Positions 44,057 to 53,367 of a DNA stretch of 64,000 bases are shown piece by piece. Made by a program: the position numbers and the translations under genes. The number at the start of each line of letters is the position of its first letter. Within the stretch, counting starts at the first letter, position 1. The notes beneath the pieces are model-generated. The model was not told the DNA's origin. It was given only the letters and a program-made list of their open reading frames with translations, and made no database searches. Source of the DNA: Bradyrhizobium guangzhouense (GTDB lineage Bacteria > Pseudomonadota > Alphaproteobacteria > Rhizobiales > Xanthobacteraceae). The stretch lies in NCBI RefSeq assembly GCF_004114955.1, contig NZ_CP030053.1, positions 1,054,001 to 1,118,000 on the forward strand, in the 5' to 3' direction.

Positions 44057-45220
44057 ATGGAAGCCACCGCACTTGACCTCGGCCTGCGCGGCGCAGTTGC
44101 CGGTCTCTTCCTGATGATCATGGTCGTGACCTTGGGGCGTGTTCGCCCGCTGGATACGATCAAATGGCTCAGCGTCGCCATGGCCGCCTCCGGCGCGCTC
44201 TACGCGATCGTGACGGCACCGCTCGTGCCCAAGGCCTCGGTCTGGTGGGTCATGCCGCTCCTGGGCGCCAATCCGGTGCTGGTCTGGTTGTGGGCGCGCG
44301 CGGGCTTCGACGACGATTTCGTGGTTCGGCGCTGGCATGGCCTGCTGTGGCTGGCCGTCGTCGGCGTCTGGTTCTCGGTGATCTTCACATGGACGACATG
44401 GCCTGACTTCGCCAAGGCGGGCGTTCGATCGATGTCGATCCTGGGGATCATCCTGTCGCTCTCCGCAGCCGTGCAGACGCTCAGGACCTGGAAGACCGAC
44501 CTTGTCGCCGGCCGGCGTCGGCTTCGGCTCGCGATCCTGATTCTGGCGCTACTCATTGTGGTCTTGCTGTCCGTCCCGGACGTGACGTCGATCTCGGCCA
44601 AGAGCGTCGGCTTGTCAGGCAGCCTGGCCACCTCAGCCGCTCTGCTGGCAATCGCCGCACTGGCCGGATGGAGCCTGTTCCACCCCCCGCCGGCTATTTC
44701 CGCGGCCGTCGCGAGGACCGCTGCAACTGGATCCGAAAATGCAGATCGTGCGACGCCGATCAGGGCGGCCGATCGCGGTCGCGATGCCACAGCATCGTTG
44801 CTGCTGCGTCGGCTCGACATCCTGATGACGGTCGAACGGGTCTATCGGCAGGAAGGCCTCACCATCGGCGCCCTCGCGGCCAAGCTCGACGTGCCGGAAT
44901 ACAGGCTCCGGCAGGCCATCAACGAGGGCCTCGGCTATCGCAACTTCAATGCCTTTCTCAACCGTTATCGCATCGGGGAAGCCAAGGCGGCGTTGTCCGA
45001 TCCCGGTCAACGGGACGTCGCGGTGCTGACCATCGCCATGGACGCCGGTTTCCAGTCGATCGGTCCGTTCAATCGCGCGTTCAAGGCCGAGATCGGCCTG
45101 ACGCCGACGGAATTCCGTCGTGACGCACTTGCCCGGTCGGCGGCCATGGCATCGAAAAATTTGGCATTGGAAAACGACGAAGAACTTCAGAATCGGCCAA
45201 TCCCGTTGAAAATCGGCTAG
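44057..45220 (+). CDS. Membrane-anchored AraC-family regulator
   Basis: This protein of about 387 residues has seven hydrophobic segments in residues 8-225 (for example GAVAGLFLMIMVVTLG near 13 and LRLAILILALLIVVLLSV near 158). A linker follows, then a C-terminal AraC helix-turn-helix domain at about 270-365 (LTIGALAAKLDVPEYRLRQA and VLTIAMDAGFQSIGPFNRAF). It probably senses a membrane or envelope signal and controls the export operon that starts 47 bp downstream. ATG 44057 is used; an in-frame GTG at 44039 is possible. Confidence 0.88.
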   Translation: MEATALDLGLRGAVAGLFLMIMVVTLGRVRPLDTIKWLSVAMAASGALYAIVTAPLVPKASVWWVMPLLGANPVLVWLWARAGFDDDFVVRRWHGLLWLAVVGVWFSVIFTWTTWPDFAKAGVRSMSILGIILSLSAAVQTLRTWKTDLVAGRRRLRLAILILALLIVVLLSVPDVTSISAKSVGLSGSLATSAALLAIAALAGWSLFHPPPAISAAVARTAATGSENADRATPIRAADRGRDATASLLLRRLDILMTVERVYRQEGLTIGALAAKLDVPEYRLRQAINEGLGYRNFNAFLNRYRIGEAKAALSDPGQRDVAVLTIAMDAGFQSIGPFNRAFKAEIGLTPTEFRRDALARSAAMASKNLALENDEELQNRPIPLKIG

Positions 45221-45267
45221 CCGAATTCTGTAACGGGCGAGAGAGAGCTCGCCGGAGCAGGCAAGCT

Positions 45268-46341
45268 GTGGAGATGGATGACAGGACGCGATCGCTCCGC
45301 TCTCTCATGATCGAACGGTCCCCACCGGCCGGGTCTTCGTCGCGGCCGCGACGATGGCTGCTTCCGGCCGTCGGGAGCTTGATCGCCCTGATCGTCGCGG
45401 GAAGCGGCGTGGTGCTCTGGCTCGGTAGCCCAATGCTGCCGGCGCAGGCACCCGCCGTCGCGGAGCCGTCTCCCCAAATTGCCCAGTCCGACAGTACGGT
45501 TCAGAAGAGCGTGGCGCCTGCGCCTGGGAGCACGGGCAGCCTGATCGCGTCCGGCTACGTCGTGGCGCGCCGCAAGGCCACCATCGCGGCCGAGGTCACC
45601 GGCAAGGTTGTCGACCTCTTGGTCGACGAGGGCATGGTGGTGCAGGCCGGCCAGGTTCTCGCCAGGCTCGACGATGTCCTGGCCGACAAGGATTACGCGC
45701 TGGCGCAGGCGCGCGCCGAGGCCTCCGAAGCGGCCGTGGCCGCAATTGCCGCTGACCTCGCCGACGCCGAGCGAATCCTCAATCGAACCCAGACGCTGTC
45801 GGGGAAGAACTATGCCACCGAGGCCGATCTGACCAAGGCGCAGGCGAGAGCCGGCGTGCTGCGGGCCCAGCTCCACCAGGCGGAAGCCCAACTCGCGGCG
45901 GCGCGACTCGAGGCCCAGCGCTACGGCGAGGTGCTCGGCAAGCACCGGATCCGCGCGCCGTTCGCCGGCGTCGTGGTCGATCGCAGCGCGCAACCGGGCG
46001 AGATGATCTCGCCGCTGTCCGCCGGCGGCGGCTTCACCCGCACCGGCATCTGCACCATTGTCGACATGGACTCGATCGAGATCGAGGTTGACGTCAACGA
46101 GGCCTCGATCGGCCGCTTGCATGCCGGCACCCGCGTCGAAGCGGTTCTCGATGCCTATCCGGACTGGCGCATCCCGGGCGCCGTCATCGCCATCGTGCCG
46201 ACCGCCAATCGCGAGAAGGCGACCGTCAAGGTTCGCGTCGGCATGGACGTGAAAGACGCGCGCATTCTGCCCGACATGGCGATCAAGGTGACCTTCCTGG
46301 ACGACGGCGCGCCCACCACGGCGCGATCCGATTCCCCTTAA
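45268..46341 (+). CDS. HlyD/MacA-type periplasmic adaptor protein
   Basis: This 357-residue membrane-fusion protein has one N-terminal transmembrane helix (LLPAVGSLIALIVAGSGVVLW, about 31-50). A lipoyl-type domain follows (ASGYVVARRKATIAAEVTGK near 93 and VVQAGQVLARLD), then an alpha-helical hairpin rich in Ala/Glu at about 140-215 and a beta-barrel domain with IRAPFAGVVVDRSAQPGEMI near 229. It links an inner-membrane ABC exporter to the periplasm or outer membrane. The GTG at 45268 follows GGAG by 10 bases; an ATG two codons later is the alternative. Confidence 0.9.
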   Translation: MEMDDRTRSLRSLMIERSPPAGSSSRPRRWLLPAVGSLIALIVAGSGVVLWLGSPMLPAQAPAVAEPSPQIAQSDSTVQKSVAPAPGSTGSLIASGYVVARRKATIAAEVTGKVVDLLVDEGMVVQAGQVLARLDDVLADKDYALAQARAEASEAAVAAIAADLADAERILNRTQTLSGKNYATEADLTKAQARAGVLRAQLHQAEAQLAAARLEAQRYGEVLGKHRIRAPFAGVVVDRSAQPGEMISPLSAGGGFTRTGICTIVDMDSIEIEVDVNEASIGRLHAGTRVEAVLDAYPDWRIPGAVIAIVPTANREKATVKVRVGMDVKDARILPDMAIKVTFLDDGAPTTARSDSP

Positions 46342-46363
46342 AGCACATGCGGGAGCAAGACCC

Positions 46364-47065
46364 ATGACGTCGCCGACGGACCCGATGATCGACATCGTCG
46401 ATCTGTGCAAGCGTTTCACCAAGGGGAAGGAGACGATCACCATCTTCGATGGTCTCAACCTTGCCATCCCGAGCGGCGATTTCGTCGCCGTGATGGGACC
46501 GTCGGGGTCCGGCAAGACCACGCTGCTCAACCTGCTCGGCGGCATCGACCGGTGCGACGCAGGTGCGATCGAGGTCGCCGGTGAACGCCTTGATCGCCTG
46601 TCCGAGGGCGAATTGTCGCGCTGGCGCGCATCCCATATCGGCTTCATCTTCCAGTTCTACAATCTGATGCCGATGCTGACCGCGGCGCAGAACGTCGAAT
46701 TGCCGCTGCTGCTGACGCGGCTCGGCCGCAAGGAGCGGCGGCAGCGGGTCGAGACGGCGCTCGGCGTGGTCGGGCTCGCAGATCGGGTCAAGCACTACCC
46801 CAAGGAAATGTCGGGCGGGCAGCAGCAGCGCGTCGCCATCGCGCGCGCCATCGTCTCCGATCCGGCGCTGCTGCTATGCGACGAGCCGACCGGAGATCTC
46901 GATCGCACCACCGCCGACGAGGTGCTGTCGATCCTGCAGGTGCTCAACCGCGACCTCGGCAAGACCATCGTGATGGTGACCCACGATCCGGCGGCGGCGC
47001 AATACGCCAAGCGATCGCTGCATCTCGACAAGGGCCACTTCATCGAGAAGGAGCTCGCGGCATGA
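46364..47065 (+). CDS. MacB/LolD-type ABC transporter ATP-binding protein
   Basis: This 233-residue ATPase has Walker A GPSGSGKTTLLNLLGGIDR near residue 45, the FQFYNLMPMLTAAQNVELPL segment (about 95-114) typical of the LolD/MacB group, the signature [15 protein letters not shown] near 146 and Walker B LLLCDEPTGDLD near 166. It powers mechanotransmission-type export or lipoprotein/antibiotic efflux. The stop overlaps the first permease gene by 4 bp. Confidence 0.95.
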   Translation: MTSPTDPMIDIVDLCKRFTKGKETITIFDGLNLAIPSGDFVAVMGPSGSGKTTLLNLLGGIDRCDAGAIEVAGERLDRLSEGELSRWRASHIGFIFQFYNLMPMLTAAQNVELPLLLTRLGRKERRQRVETALGVVGLADRVKHYPKEMSGGQQQRVAIARAIVSDPALLLCDEPTGDLDRTTADEVLSILQVLNRDLGKTIVMVTHDPAAAQYAKRSLHLDKGHFIEKELAA

Positions 47066-48222
47066 ACGATTTCGTCCTGATCCGCAAGAATCTGTTCCGC
47101 CGCAAATTGCGGGCTATCCTGATGATGGTCTCGATCCTGATCGCGTTTGCGATCTTCGGCGTGCTGGCGAGCTTCGAGCGCGCCTTCAACGCCGGGCAGG
47201 ACCGCGCCACGCCCGATCGCCTGGTGGTGCTCAACAAGATCAACTTCACCCAGCCCTTGCCGATCTCCTACTACAATCGCGTCGCCGCCATCGACGGCGT
47301 CGCCCAGATCACCCATTTCAGCTGGTTCGGAGGCTATTACCAAGAGCCGAGGAACTTCATCGCTGCCTTCGCGGTCGATCCCGAGCACTGGATGAATCTG
47401 CGCGACAGCGACTTCGTGTTCTCCCCCGAGGCGCGCGCGGCCTTCATCCGCGAGCGCACCGGCGTTCTGGTCGGGGCGCGCCTGATGGAGAAGTGGGGCT
47501 GGAAGGTCGGTGATCATATTCCGATCTCCAGCAGCATCTGGTCCCAGAAGAACGGCTCGCACGCCTGGGACTTCATCATCGTCGGCAGCTTCACCGCCCG
47601 CATACCGCAGGCCGACACCAACGTCATGCTGATGGGCTACGACTATTTCAACGAGACCCGCTCGTTCGGCAAGGATTTGATCAGCTGGCTGGCGCTGCGC
47701 ACCACGTCCGTGGCCGCGAACGAGCGCGTGATCGATACCATCGACGGGATGTTCGCCAATTCGCCCTGGGAGACGACGACCGACAGCGAGAAGGCCTTCA
47801 GCAAGGCGTTCGCCGCCCAGCTCGGTAACGTCGCGCTGATCGTCGAGCTGGTGGTCGGAGCGGCCTTCCTGACGATCCTGATGATCGTGGGCAACACCAT
47901 GGTGATGACGGTGCGCGAGCGCACGAGCGAAATCGGCGTGCTGAAGACGCTGGGCTTTTCCGGTGGCCGCATCCTGCGCATGGTGCTCGGCGAATCGATC
48001 CTGCTGGCGCTGCTCGGCGGCCTGCCCGGCCTCGGCGTCGCGCTTCTCATGATCACGCGGGTGCGGGACAGCCTGATGAGCTTCGTACCGACGCTGTCGC
48101 TCTACCCTGACATCGCAGCGGCGGCGGTGGGATTGATGGTCGTGTTCGGCATCATCACGGGCCTGGTGCCGGCGCTCAACGCGATGCGCCTCAATATCGT
48201 CACCGCGCTCGGACGGAGCTGA
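47062..48222 (+). CDS. FtsX/MacB-family ABC transporter permease (first)
   Basis: This 386-residue permease has an N-terminal membrane helix at about 17-36, a large periplasmic domain to about 260, and three C-terminal membrane helices (VALIVELVVGAAFLTILMIV, ILLALLGGLPGLGVALLMI and AAAVGLMVVFGIITGLVPAL). RERTSEIGVLKTLGF near 290 is the conserved cytoplasmic motif. The layout fits mechanotransmission exporters. A second permease follows 4 bp later, so the transporter is a heterodimer. Confidence 0.92.
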   Translation: MNDFVLIRKNLFRRKLRAILMMVSILIAFAIFGVLASFERAFNAGQDRATPDRLVVLNKINFTQPLPISYYNRVAAIDGVAQITHFSWFGGYYQEPRNFIAAFAVDPEHWMNLRDSDFVFSPEARAAFIRERTGVLVGARLMEKWGWKVGDHIPISSSIWSQKNGSHAWDFIIVGSFTARIPQADTNVMLMGYDYFNETRSFGKDLISWLALRTTSVAANERVIDTIDGMFANSPWETTTDSEKAFSKAFAAQLGNVALIVELVVGAAFLTILMIVGNTMVMTVRERTSEIGVLKTLGFSGGRILRMVLGESILLALLGGLPGLGVALLMITRVRDSLMSFVPTLSLYPDIAAAAVGLMVVFGIITGLVPALNAMRLNIVTALGRS

Positions 48223-48226
48223 CCCG

Positions 48227-49414
48227 ATGCGCTCGATCATCCTGCAGACCCTCGCGGTCACCGCCATCAATCTCAAGAGCCTGCCGCAGCGGCTGTGGCT
48301 GTCGCTGGCGACCGTGATCACGGTCGGCCTCGTCGTCACGGTCCTCCTGGCGTTCCTCTCCATGGCCAACGGCTTCCGTCGCACCATCGCGGATTCCGGT
48401 GCGGAGGATATCGCCGTCGTGTTGCGCAGCGGCGCGGTTTCGGAGATCAACAGCGTGGTGCTGCGCGACCAGGCCCGCCTGATCGAGGACGGTCCCGGCA
48501 TCGCCAGGGGACCCGACGGAAAACCGCAGACCTCGGGCGAACTCTACCTGACCGTCAACGGCATCAAGCGCAGCACCGGGACCAAGGCGAGCCTGCCGCT
48601 CCGCGGCCTCGGCCCGCAGGGGCCGGGCTTGCGTCGCGGCGTCGTCATCACCGCGGGCCGGATGTTCAATTCGGGCAGCAACGAGATCATCGTCGGCAGG
48701 GCGCTGGGCAAGGAATTCGAGGGCTTTGAGCTCGGCCAGACGGTGACTTTCAACAACACGCGATGGACGGTGGTCGGGATCTTCGCCGCCGCCGGCAGCG
48801 TGTTCGAATCGGAGATCTGGGCCGATCTGCCGGTGTTGCAGAGCCTGTTCAAGCGCACCGGCGCCGTCCAGACCGTGCGGGCGCGGCTGACCAGTCCGGC
48901 GGCGCTCGAGACGTTGCGCGCCTACAGCGACAACGATCCGCGCCTCAAGCTCGATGTGATGTCCGAGGCCGCCTATTTCGCGCAGCAGGCGTCGAACACG
49001 TCGGACCTGATCCAGAAGCTCGGCTGGCCGCTGGCGATCGCGATGGCGTTCGGCTCGCTCGCCGGCGCGCTCAACACGATGTACTCCTCGGTCGCGGCCC
49101 GGGCGACCGAGATCGCGACCTTGCGCGCCATCGGGTTCGGCGGCTTTTCGGCGTTCGTCGGCACGCTTGTGGAGTCGCTGATCCTGGCTGCGATCGGCGG
49201 CGTGATCGGCGCCGCAGCCACCTATCTGGTCTTTGACGGCTTCACCGCCTCGACCATGGGCGCAAGCTTCAGCCAGGTGGTGTTCAACTTCCAGCTCAGC
49301 CCGCGCCTGATCGGCCAGGGCCTGCTGCTCGCGCTCGCCGTCGGTCTGTTCGGCGGAGTTTTTCCGGCATTGCGCGCGGCGCGCATGCCGATCGTCGCGG
49401 GGCTGTATGGGTGA
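48227..49414 (+). CDS. FtsX/MacB-family ABC transporter permease (second)
   Basis: This 395-residue partner permease has an N-terminal helix at about 25-45, a periplasmic core domain, and C-terminal membrane helices (LAIAMAFGSLAGALNTMY, ESLILAAIGGVIGAAATYLV, LIGQGLLLALAVGLFGGVFP). The ARATEIATLRAIGFGGFSAF segment near 288 matches the cytoplasmic loop of the family. It completes the adaptor-ATPase-two-permease operon. The substrate is unknown. Confidence 0.92.
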   Translation: MRSIILQTLAVTAINLKSLPQRLWLSLATVITVGLVVTVLLAFLSMANGFRRTIADSGAEDIAVVLRSGAVSEINSVVLRDQARLIEDGPGIARGPDGKPQTSGELYLTVNGIKRSTGTKASLPLRGLGPQGPGLRRGVVITAGRMFNSGSNEIIVGRALGKEFEGFELGQTVTFNNTRWTVVGIFAAAGSVFESEIWADLPVLQSLFKRTGAVQTVRARLTSPAALETLRAYSDNDPRLKLDVMSEAAYFAQQASNTSDLIQKLGWPLAIAMAFGSLAGALNTMYSSVAARATEIATLRAIGFGGFSAFVGTLVESLILAAIGGVIGAAATYLVFDGFTASTMGASFSQVVFNFQLSPRLIGQGLLLALAVGLFGGVFPALRAARMPIVAGLYG

Positions 49415-49424
49415 CTCTGACGAC

Positions 49425-50321
49425 TTAGACCAGCTTCTTCCTCTGCCCCAAATACCGCAGCGCCAGCTTGATGAAATTGTGCACGACCATCGAGGTCTCG
49501 TCCTCCCTGAACACCAGGAACACGTCGGCAGCGGGCGGTGAGGGGCGGATGGGGCGAAAGGCGATATCGGCTGTGGTGAAACGCGCGATCGACTGCGGCA
49601 CCAGCGCGACGCCGAAGCCGGCGGCGATCAGGCTCGGGATCGACTGCGCGTCGACGACCTGCTGGGACACTTTTGGCAAAAAGCCGGCATCGACGCAGCA
49701 GCTCTGCACATAGCGTGCGAAATCGGAGCTGTCGGGGTCGAGGACGACGTGATCTTCCGACGCCAATTCGCTGAGCGCGACGCGCTTGCGTTTGGCCAGA
49801 TGGTGCGTGCGCGGCACGGCGAGAACGACCTCTTCGCGCCATGCCAGCTTGCTGGTCAGCTCGCGCTCGGCGGGAACGCCGCGGATCAGCGAGATGTTGG
49901 TGGTGCGGTTGAGCAGGGCCGCGATCTGTCGTGCCGGGGCCTGCTCGTGCACGGTCATCTTCACCAAGGGCGCGACCTGCCGGTAGGCCGCGAGCAGCTC
50001 GGCGAGACGGCCGCGCAGGATGGAGCCGGTCGCACCGAGATCCAGCGTTCCGACCAGGCCGGCGCCGATCGAGCGCACCTCGTCTTCCGCCGACTTGACC
50101 TGTTGCAGGATGGCGCGGCCGCGCAGCAGCATCGCTTCGCCGGCCTGCGTCAGCTCCACCTTGCGGCTGGTCCGGTAGAGCAACTGGGTGCCGAGCTCGG
50201 CCTCGAGGGCCTGGACATGCTGGCTGAGCGGCGGCTGCGACAGGTTCAGCCGCCGCGCCGCGAGGGTGAAGCTGCGCTCTTCGGCCACCGCGATGAAATA
50301 TCTCACCTGGCGAAGATCCAT
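49425..50321 (-). CDS. LysR-family transcriptional regulator of the ureide cluster
   Basis: This 298-residue LysR protein has the helix-turn-helix RSFTLAARRLNLSQPPLSQH near 18-37 and a C-terminal effector domain with a typical LVPQSIARF segment near 246. The ATG at 50321 starts exactly at the MDLRQVRYFIAVAEE family opening; the longer frame is unsupported. It diverges from the transporter and ureide genes across 209 bp, so it probably controls them. It is convergent with the ABC export operon on its other side, 10 bp away. Confidence 0.9.
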   Translation of the reverse strand: MDLRQVRYFIAVAEERSFTLAARRLNLSQPPLSQHVQALEAELGTQLLYRTSRKVELTQAGEAMLLRGRAILQQVKSAEDEVRSIGAGLVGTLDLGATGSILRGRLAELLAAYRQVAPLVKMTVHEQAPARQIAALLNRTTNISLIRGVPAERELTSKLAWREEVVLAVPRTHHLAKRKRVALSELASEDHVVLDPDSSDFARYVQSCCVDAGFLPKVSQQVVDAQSIPSLIAAGFGVALVPQSIARFTTADIAFRPIRPSPPAADVFLVFREDETSMVVHNFIKLALRYLGQRKKLV

Positions 50322-50530
50322 AGCGAAACCCTCTTGATCGTGTCGTTCTATATATTGGACTTGATGTCGCACCTGGTCAACGAATGACCGATGCAGCCGT
50401 CGTCCGCCCTGCAAAGCGGCCAATGGCCCTGCACGCAGCGGCGTCGCGACGCCGCCAACGACAAGAATGGCGAAAGGCTCGAGCCGCCGACCAAGCCAGC
50501 CAGACACAAGTCCCGCAAGCGAGGAAAGCC

Positions 50531-51880
50531 ATGCTCAAAACTTTCATGCCCAACATCTTCAAGTCACTCTTCTTCCAGGTCGTCGTCGCGCTCGCGCTCG
50601 GCATCGCGCTCGGGATGGCCTATCCCGATACGGCCTTGCAGATGAAGCCGCTCGGTGACGGCTTCATCAAGCTGATCAAGATGCTGGTGCCCGTCATCGT
50701 GTTCTGCGTCGTGGTGCAGGGCATTTCGGCGGCCGGAGACCTTTCGAAGGTGGGAAGGGTCGGCATCCGCTCGCTGCTCTATTTCGAGATCGTCACTACC
50801 ATCGCCTTGGTGTTCGGCATCGCGCTCGCCTATTACTTCAAGCCCGGCGCCGGAATGAACATCGATCCCTCGACGCTCGATGCCAAGGCCCTCAGCGGCT
50901 TCAGCCAGACCGCGGCCCAGGTCGCCGGCGGCGGCGTCTCCGAATTCCTGATGAAGCTGATCCCCTCGACCATCGTCGGCGCGTTCTCTTCCGGCGATGT
51001 CCTGCAGGTCCTGATCGTCTCGATCATGTTCGGCTGCGCCGTGTCATTGTGCGGCGAGCGCGCAAGGCCGGTCGTCGATTTCATCGAGCGCGTCAACGAG
51101 ATCATCTTCAAGATGATGAACTTCGTCGTCCGCCTCGCCCCGATCGGCGTGTTCGGTGCGATCGCGTTCACCGTCGGCAAGTACGGCATCGGTTCGCTCA
51201 AGCAGCTCGGCGGCCTCGTCGGGCTGTTTTATCTGGCAGTCGTTCTGTTCGTGGTGGTCGTGCTCGGATCGATCATGCGTCTATCAGGCTTCAGCCTGTT
51301 CAAGCTGCTGGCTTACTTGCGCGAAGAGCTGATGATCGTGCTCGGCACCGCCGCCGGCGACAGCGTGCTGCCGCAGACCATGCGCAAGCTCGAGCTGCTC
51401 GGTATCAAGCGCTCGACCGTCGGCCTCGTCATCCCGACCGGCTATTCGTTCAACCTCGATGCGTTCTCGATCTATCTGACACTGGCGGCGGTCTTCATCG
51501 CGCAGGCGACCAATACGCCGCTGGCCCTGGGCGACCTGCTGGCCATCCTCGGCGTCGCGCTGCTCACCTCCAAGGGCGCACATGGCGTTCCGGGCTCGGC
51601 GATCGTCGTCCTCGCCGCGACATTGTCGGCCATTCCGGCGATCCCGGCGATCGGCCTGGTGCTGATCCTGTCGGTGGACTGGTTCATCGGCATCGCTCGC
51701 GCGCTCGGCAATTATGTCGGCAACTGCGTTGCGACGGTCGTCGTCGCCGCATGGGAAGGCGACCTCGATCGCGCCAAGGCGCATCGCATCCTGAACGGCG
51801 AGATCGATCCCTCGCGCGAGACCTTGCAGGCCGAGCCTGCAGGCGCGGCGGCTCCCGTCGCTGGGCTGCAAACGCTCTGA
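50531..51880 (+). CDS. DctA-like cation:dicarboxylate symporter
   Basis: This 449-residue DAACS-family transporter has about eight membrane helices and two re-entrant loops. MKPLGDGFIKLIKMLVPVIV near 37, GDSVLPQTMRKLELLGI near 276 and SKGAHGVPGSAIVVLAATLS (about 355-374) are the hairpin motifs. In the last helix the usual R-A-L-T-N reads RALGNYVGN, a change beside the substrate carboxylate site. A GAGGAAAG ribosome site precedes the ATG at 50531. Together with the downstream ureide genes it may import allantoate, ureidoglycolate or a related anion instead of succinate; that is inference. Confidence 0.9.
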   Translation: MLKTFMPNIFKSLFFQVVVALALGIALGMAYPDTALQMKPLGDGFIKLIKMLVPVIVFCVVVQGISAAGDLSKVGRVGIRSLLYFEIVTTIALVFGIALAYYFKPGAGMNIDPSTLDAKALSGFSQTAAQVAGGGVSEFLMKLIPSTIVGAFSSGDVLQVLIVSIMFGCAVSLCGERARPVVDFIERVNEIIFKMMNFVVRLAPIGVFGAIAFTVGKYGIGSLKQLGGLVGLFYLAVVLFVVVVLGSIMRLSGFSLFKLLAYLREELMIVLGTAAGDSVLPQTMRKLELLGIKRSTVGLVIPTGYSFNLDAFSIYLTLAAVFIAQATNTPLALGDLLAILGVALLTSKGAHGVPGSAIVVLAATLSAIPAIPAIGLVLILSVDWFIGIARALGNYVGNCVATVVVAAWEGDLDRAKAHRILNGEIDPSRETLQAEPAGAAAPVAGLQTL

Positions 51881-51901
51881 GCGCGGAAACAGAGGTGGAC
51901 G

Positions 51902-52408
51902 ATGGCGACACTTTCGATTGAACCGCTGACGAAGCAAGCCTTCGCGCCGTTCGGCGAGGTCATCGAATCGGACGGGGCGATCCCCCTGTCGATCAACCAG
52001 GGCTTTGCGAGGCGCTTCAACGACCTCGCCAATATCGATGTCGCCGCCGAAGGCGGACAGACCAATATCAGCTGGTTTGTCGCCTCCCTGCGTCCGGCGC
52101 CGATCGCAATCCGCCTGATTGAGCGCCATCCGCTGGGAAGCCAGTTGTTCATGCCGCTCGATGGTGCGGACTGGCTGGTCGTCGTCTGCTCCGACCCGCG
52201 CGATGCCGCGAGCTACCGGGCATTCGCGGCGACGGGGCAGCAAGGCGTGAACTATGCCCGCAATTGCTGGCATCACCCGCTGCTGGTGCTCGAGGACGCA
52301 AGTTCGTTCCTCGTCGTCGACCGCAAGGGCGACGGCAACAACCTCGAAGAATATTGGCTGGACGAGACCATGCAGCTCGCTCTGATGCCTGACCACCACG
52401 AGGCCTGA
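51902..52408 (+). CDS. allA: Ureidoglycolate lyase
   Basis: This 168-residue AllA-type cupin-like enzyme splits ureidoglycolate to glyoxylate and urea at the end of allantoin breakdown. TKQAFAPFGEVIE near 10, INQGFARRFNDLANID (about 31-46), ERHPLGSQLFMPLDG near 73, and NYARNCWHHPLLVL near 117 are the family's conserved stretches. It follows the transporter by 21 bp and precedes the ureidoglycine aminohydrolase by 2 bp, so the three form an operon. Confidence 0.93.
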   Translation: MATLSIEPLTKQAFAPFGEVIESDGAIPLSINQGFARRFNDLANIDVAAEGGQTNISWFVASLRPAPIAIRLIERHPLGSQLFMPLDGADWLVVVCSDPRDAASYRAFAATGQQGVNYARNCWHHPLLVLEDASSFLVVDRKGDGNNLEEYWLDETMQLALMPDHHEA

Positions 52409-52410
52409 CG

Positions 52411-53250
52411 ATGTCATCGCGAACCTATCACGTCCCGCAGGGCGGCCTGCCGCCGCAGACGGATCTCCTCAGCGGCCGCGCCGTCTTCACGACCGCCTAC
52501 GCCGTGATTCCGAACAGCGTGCAACGCGATATCGTCGTCAGCCACCTGCCGCACTGGGACAACACGCGCGTCTGGGTGCTGGCGCGGCCGCTCTCGGGCT
52601 TCGCCGAGACGTTCTCCCATTACCTGATGGACATCGGGCCGAATGGAGGTAGCGAAATCCCCGAGCCCGACAAGGACGCCGAAGGTGCGCTGTTCGTCGC
52701 GGGCGGACAGGTCACGCTCAAGCTCGCAGGCAAGGACAGAGAGCTGAAGGCCGGCGGCTTCGCCTATGTGCCGCCCGGTTGCGGCTGGAGCCTGCGCAAT
52801 CGCGGCCCGAGCCCGGCCCAGCTGCACTGGATCCGCAAGCTGTACCAGCGCGTGCCCGGTTTGGCCGCCCCAGAGCCGATCGTGACCAGTGAGGATTCGA
52901 TCGCGCCGGTCGCGATGCCCGATACCGACGGGCGGTGGGCCACCACGCGCTTCATCGATCCCTCGGACATGCGTCATGACATGCACATCAACATCGTCAC
53001 GTTCGAGCCGGGGGCGACGATCCCCTTCACCGAGACGCACGTGATGGAGCACGGGCTGTACGTGCTCGAAGGCAAGGCGGTTTACCGTCTCAATCGCGAT
53101 TGGGTGGAAGTGGAGGCCGGCGACTATATGTGGCTGCGCGCGTTCTGCCCGCAGGCCTGCTACGCAGGCGGTCCCGGCCGGTTCCGCTATCTCCTGTACA
53201 AGGACGTCAACCGACACATGAATCTGCGGCAGGGCGCGCCGCTGATCTGA
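52411..53250 (+). CDS. (S)-ureidoglycine aminohydrolase (bicupin)
   Basis: This 279-residue double-cupin protein of the YlbA/UGlyAH type converts ureidoglycine to ureidoglycolate and ammonia. The first cupin lies near residues 60-140. The second near 195-265 carries the metal ligands in TETHVMEHGLYVLEGKAVYR (about 205-224). The ending YKDVNRHM near 263 is conserved. Together with allA this gives two consecutive steps of ureide breakdown, consistent with use of purine-derived nitrogen. Confidence 0.93.
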   Translation: MSSRTYHVPQGGLPPQTDLLSGRAVFTTAYAVIPNSVQRDIVVSHLPHWDNTRVWVLARPLSGFAETFSHYLMDIGPNGGSEIPEPDKDAEGALFVAGGQVTLKLAGKDRELKAGGFAYVPPGCGWSLRNRGPSPAQLHWIRKLYQRVPGLAAPEPIVTSEDSIAPVAMPDTDGRWATTRFIDPSDMRHDMHINIVTFEPGATIPFTETHVMEHGLYVLEGKAVYRLNRDWVEVEAGDYMWLRAFCPQACYAGGPGRFRYLLYKDVNRHMNLRQGAPLI

Positions 53251-53367
53251 CGTCGCGTGCCGGCGGCTCTCGCCCGCGCTCATGCAACCCGTTTCTGGCA
53301 CTCCGCTTGCTCAGTCCTTACCAAAGCGCGGTCTCAGCAGCGAGGCCGTTTCAGGTTGAGGCAAGTG

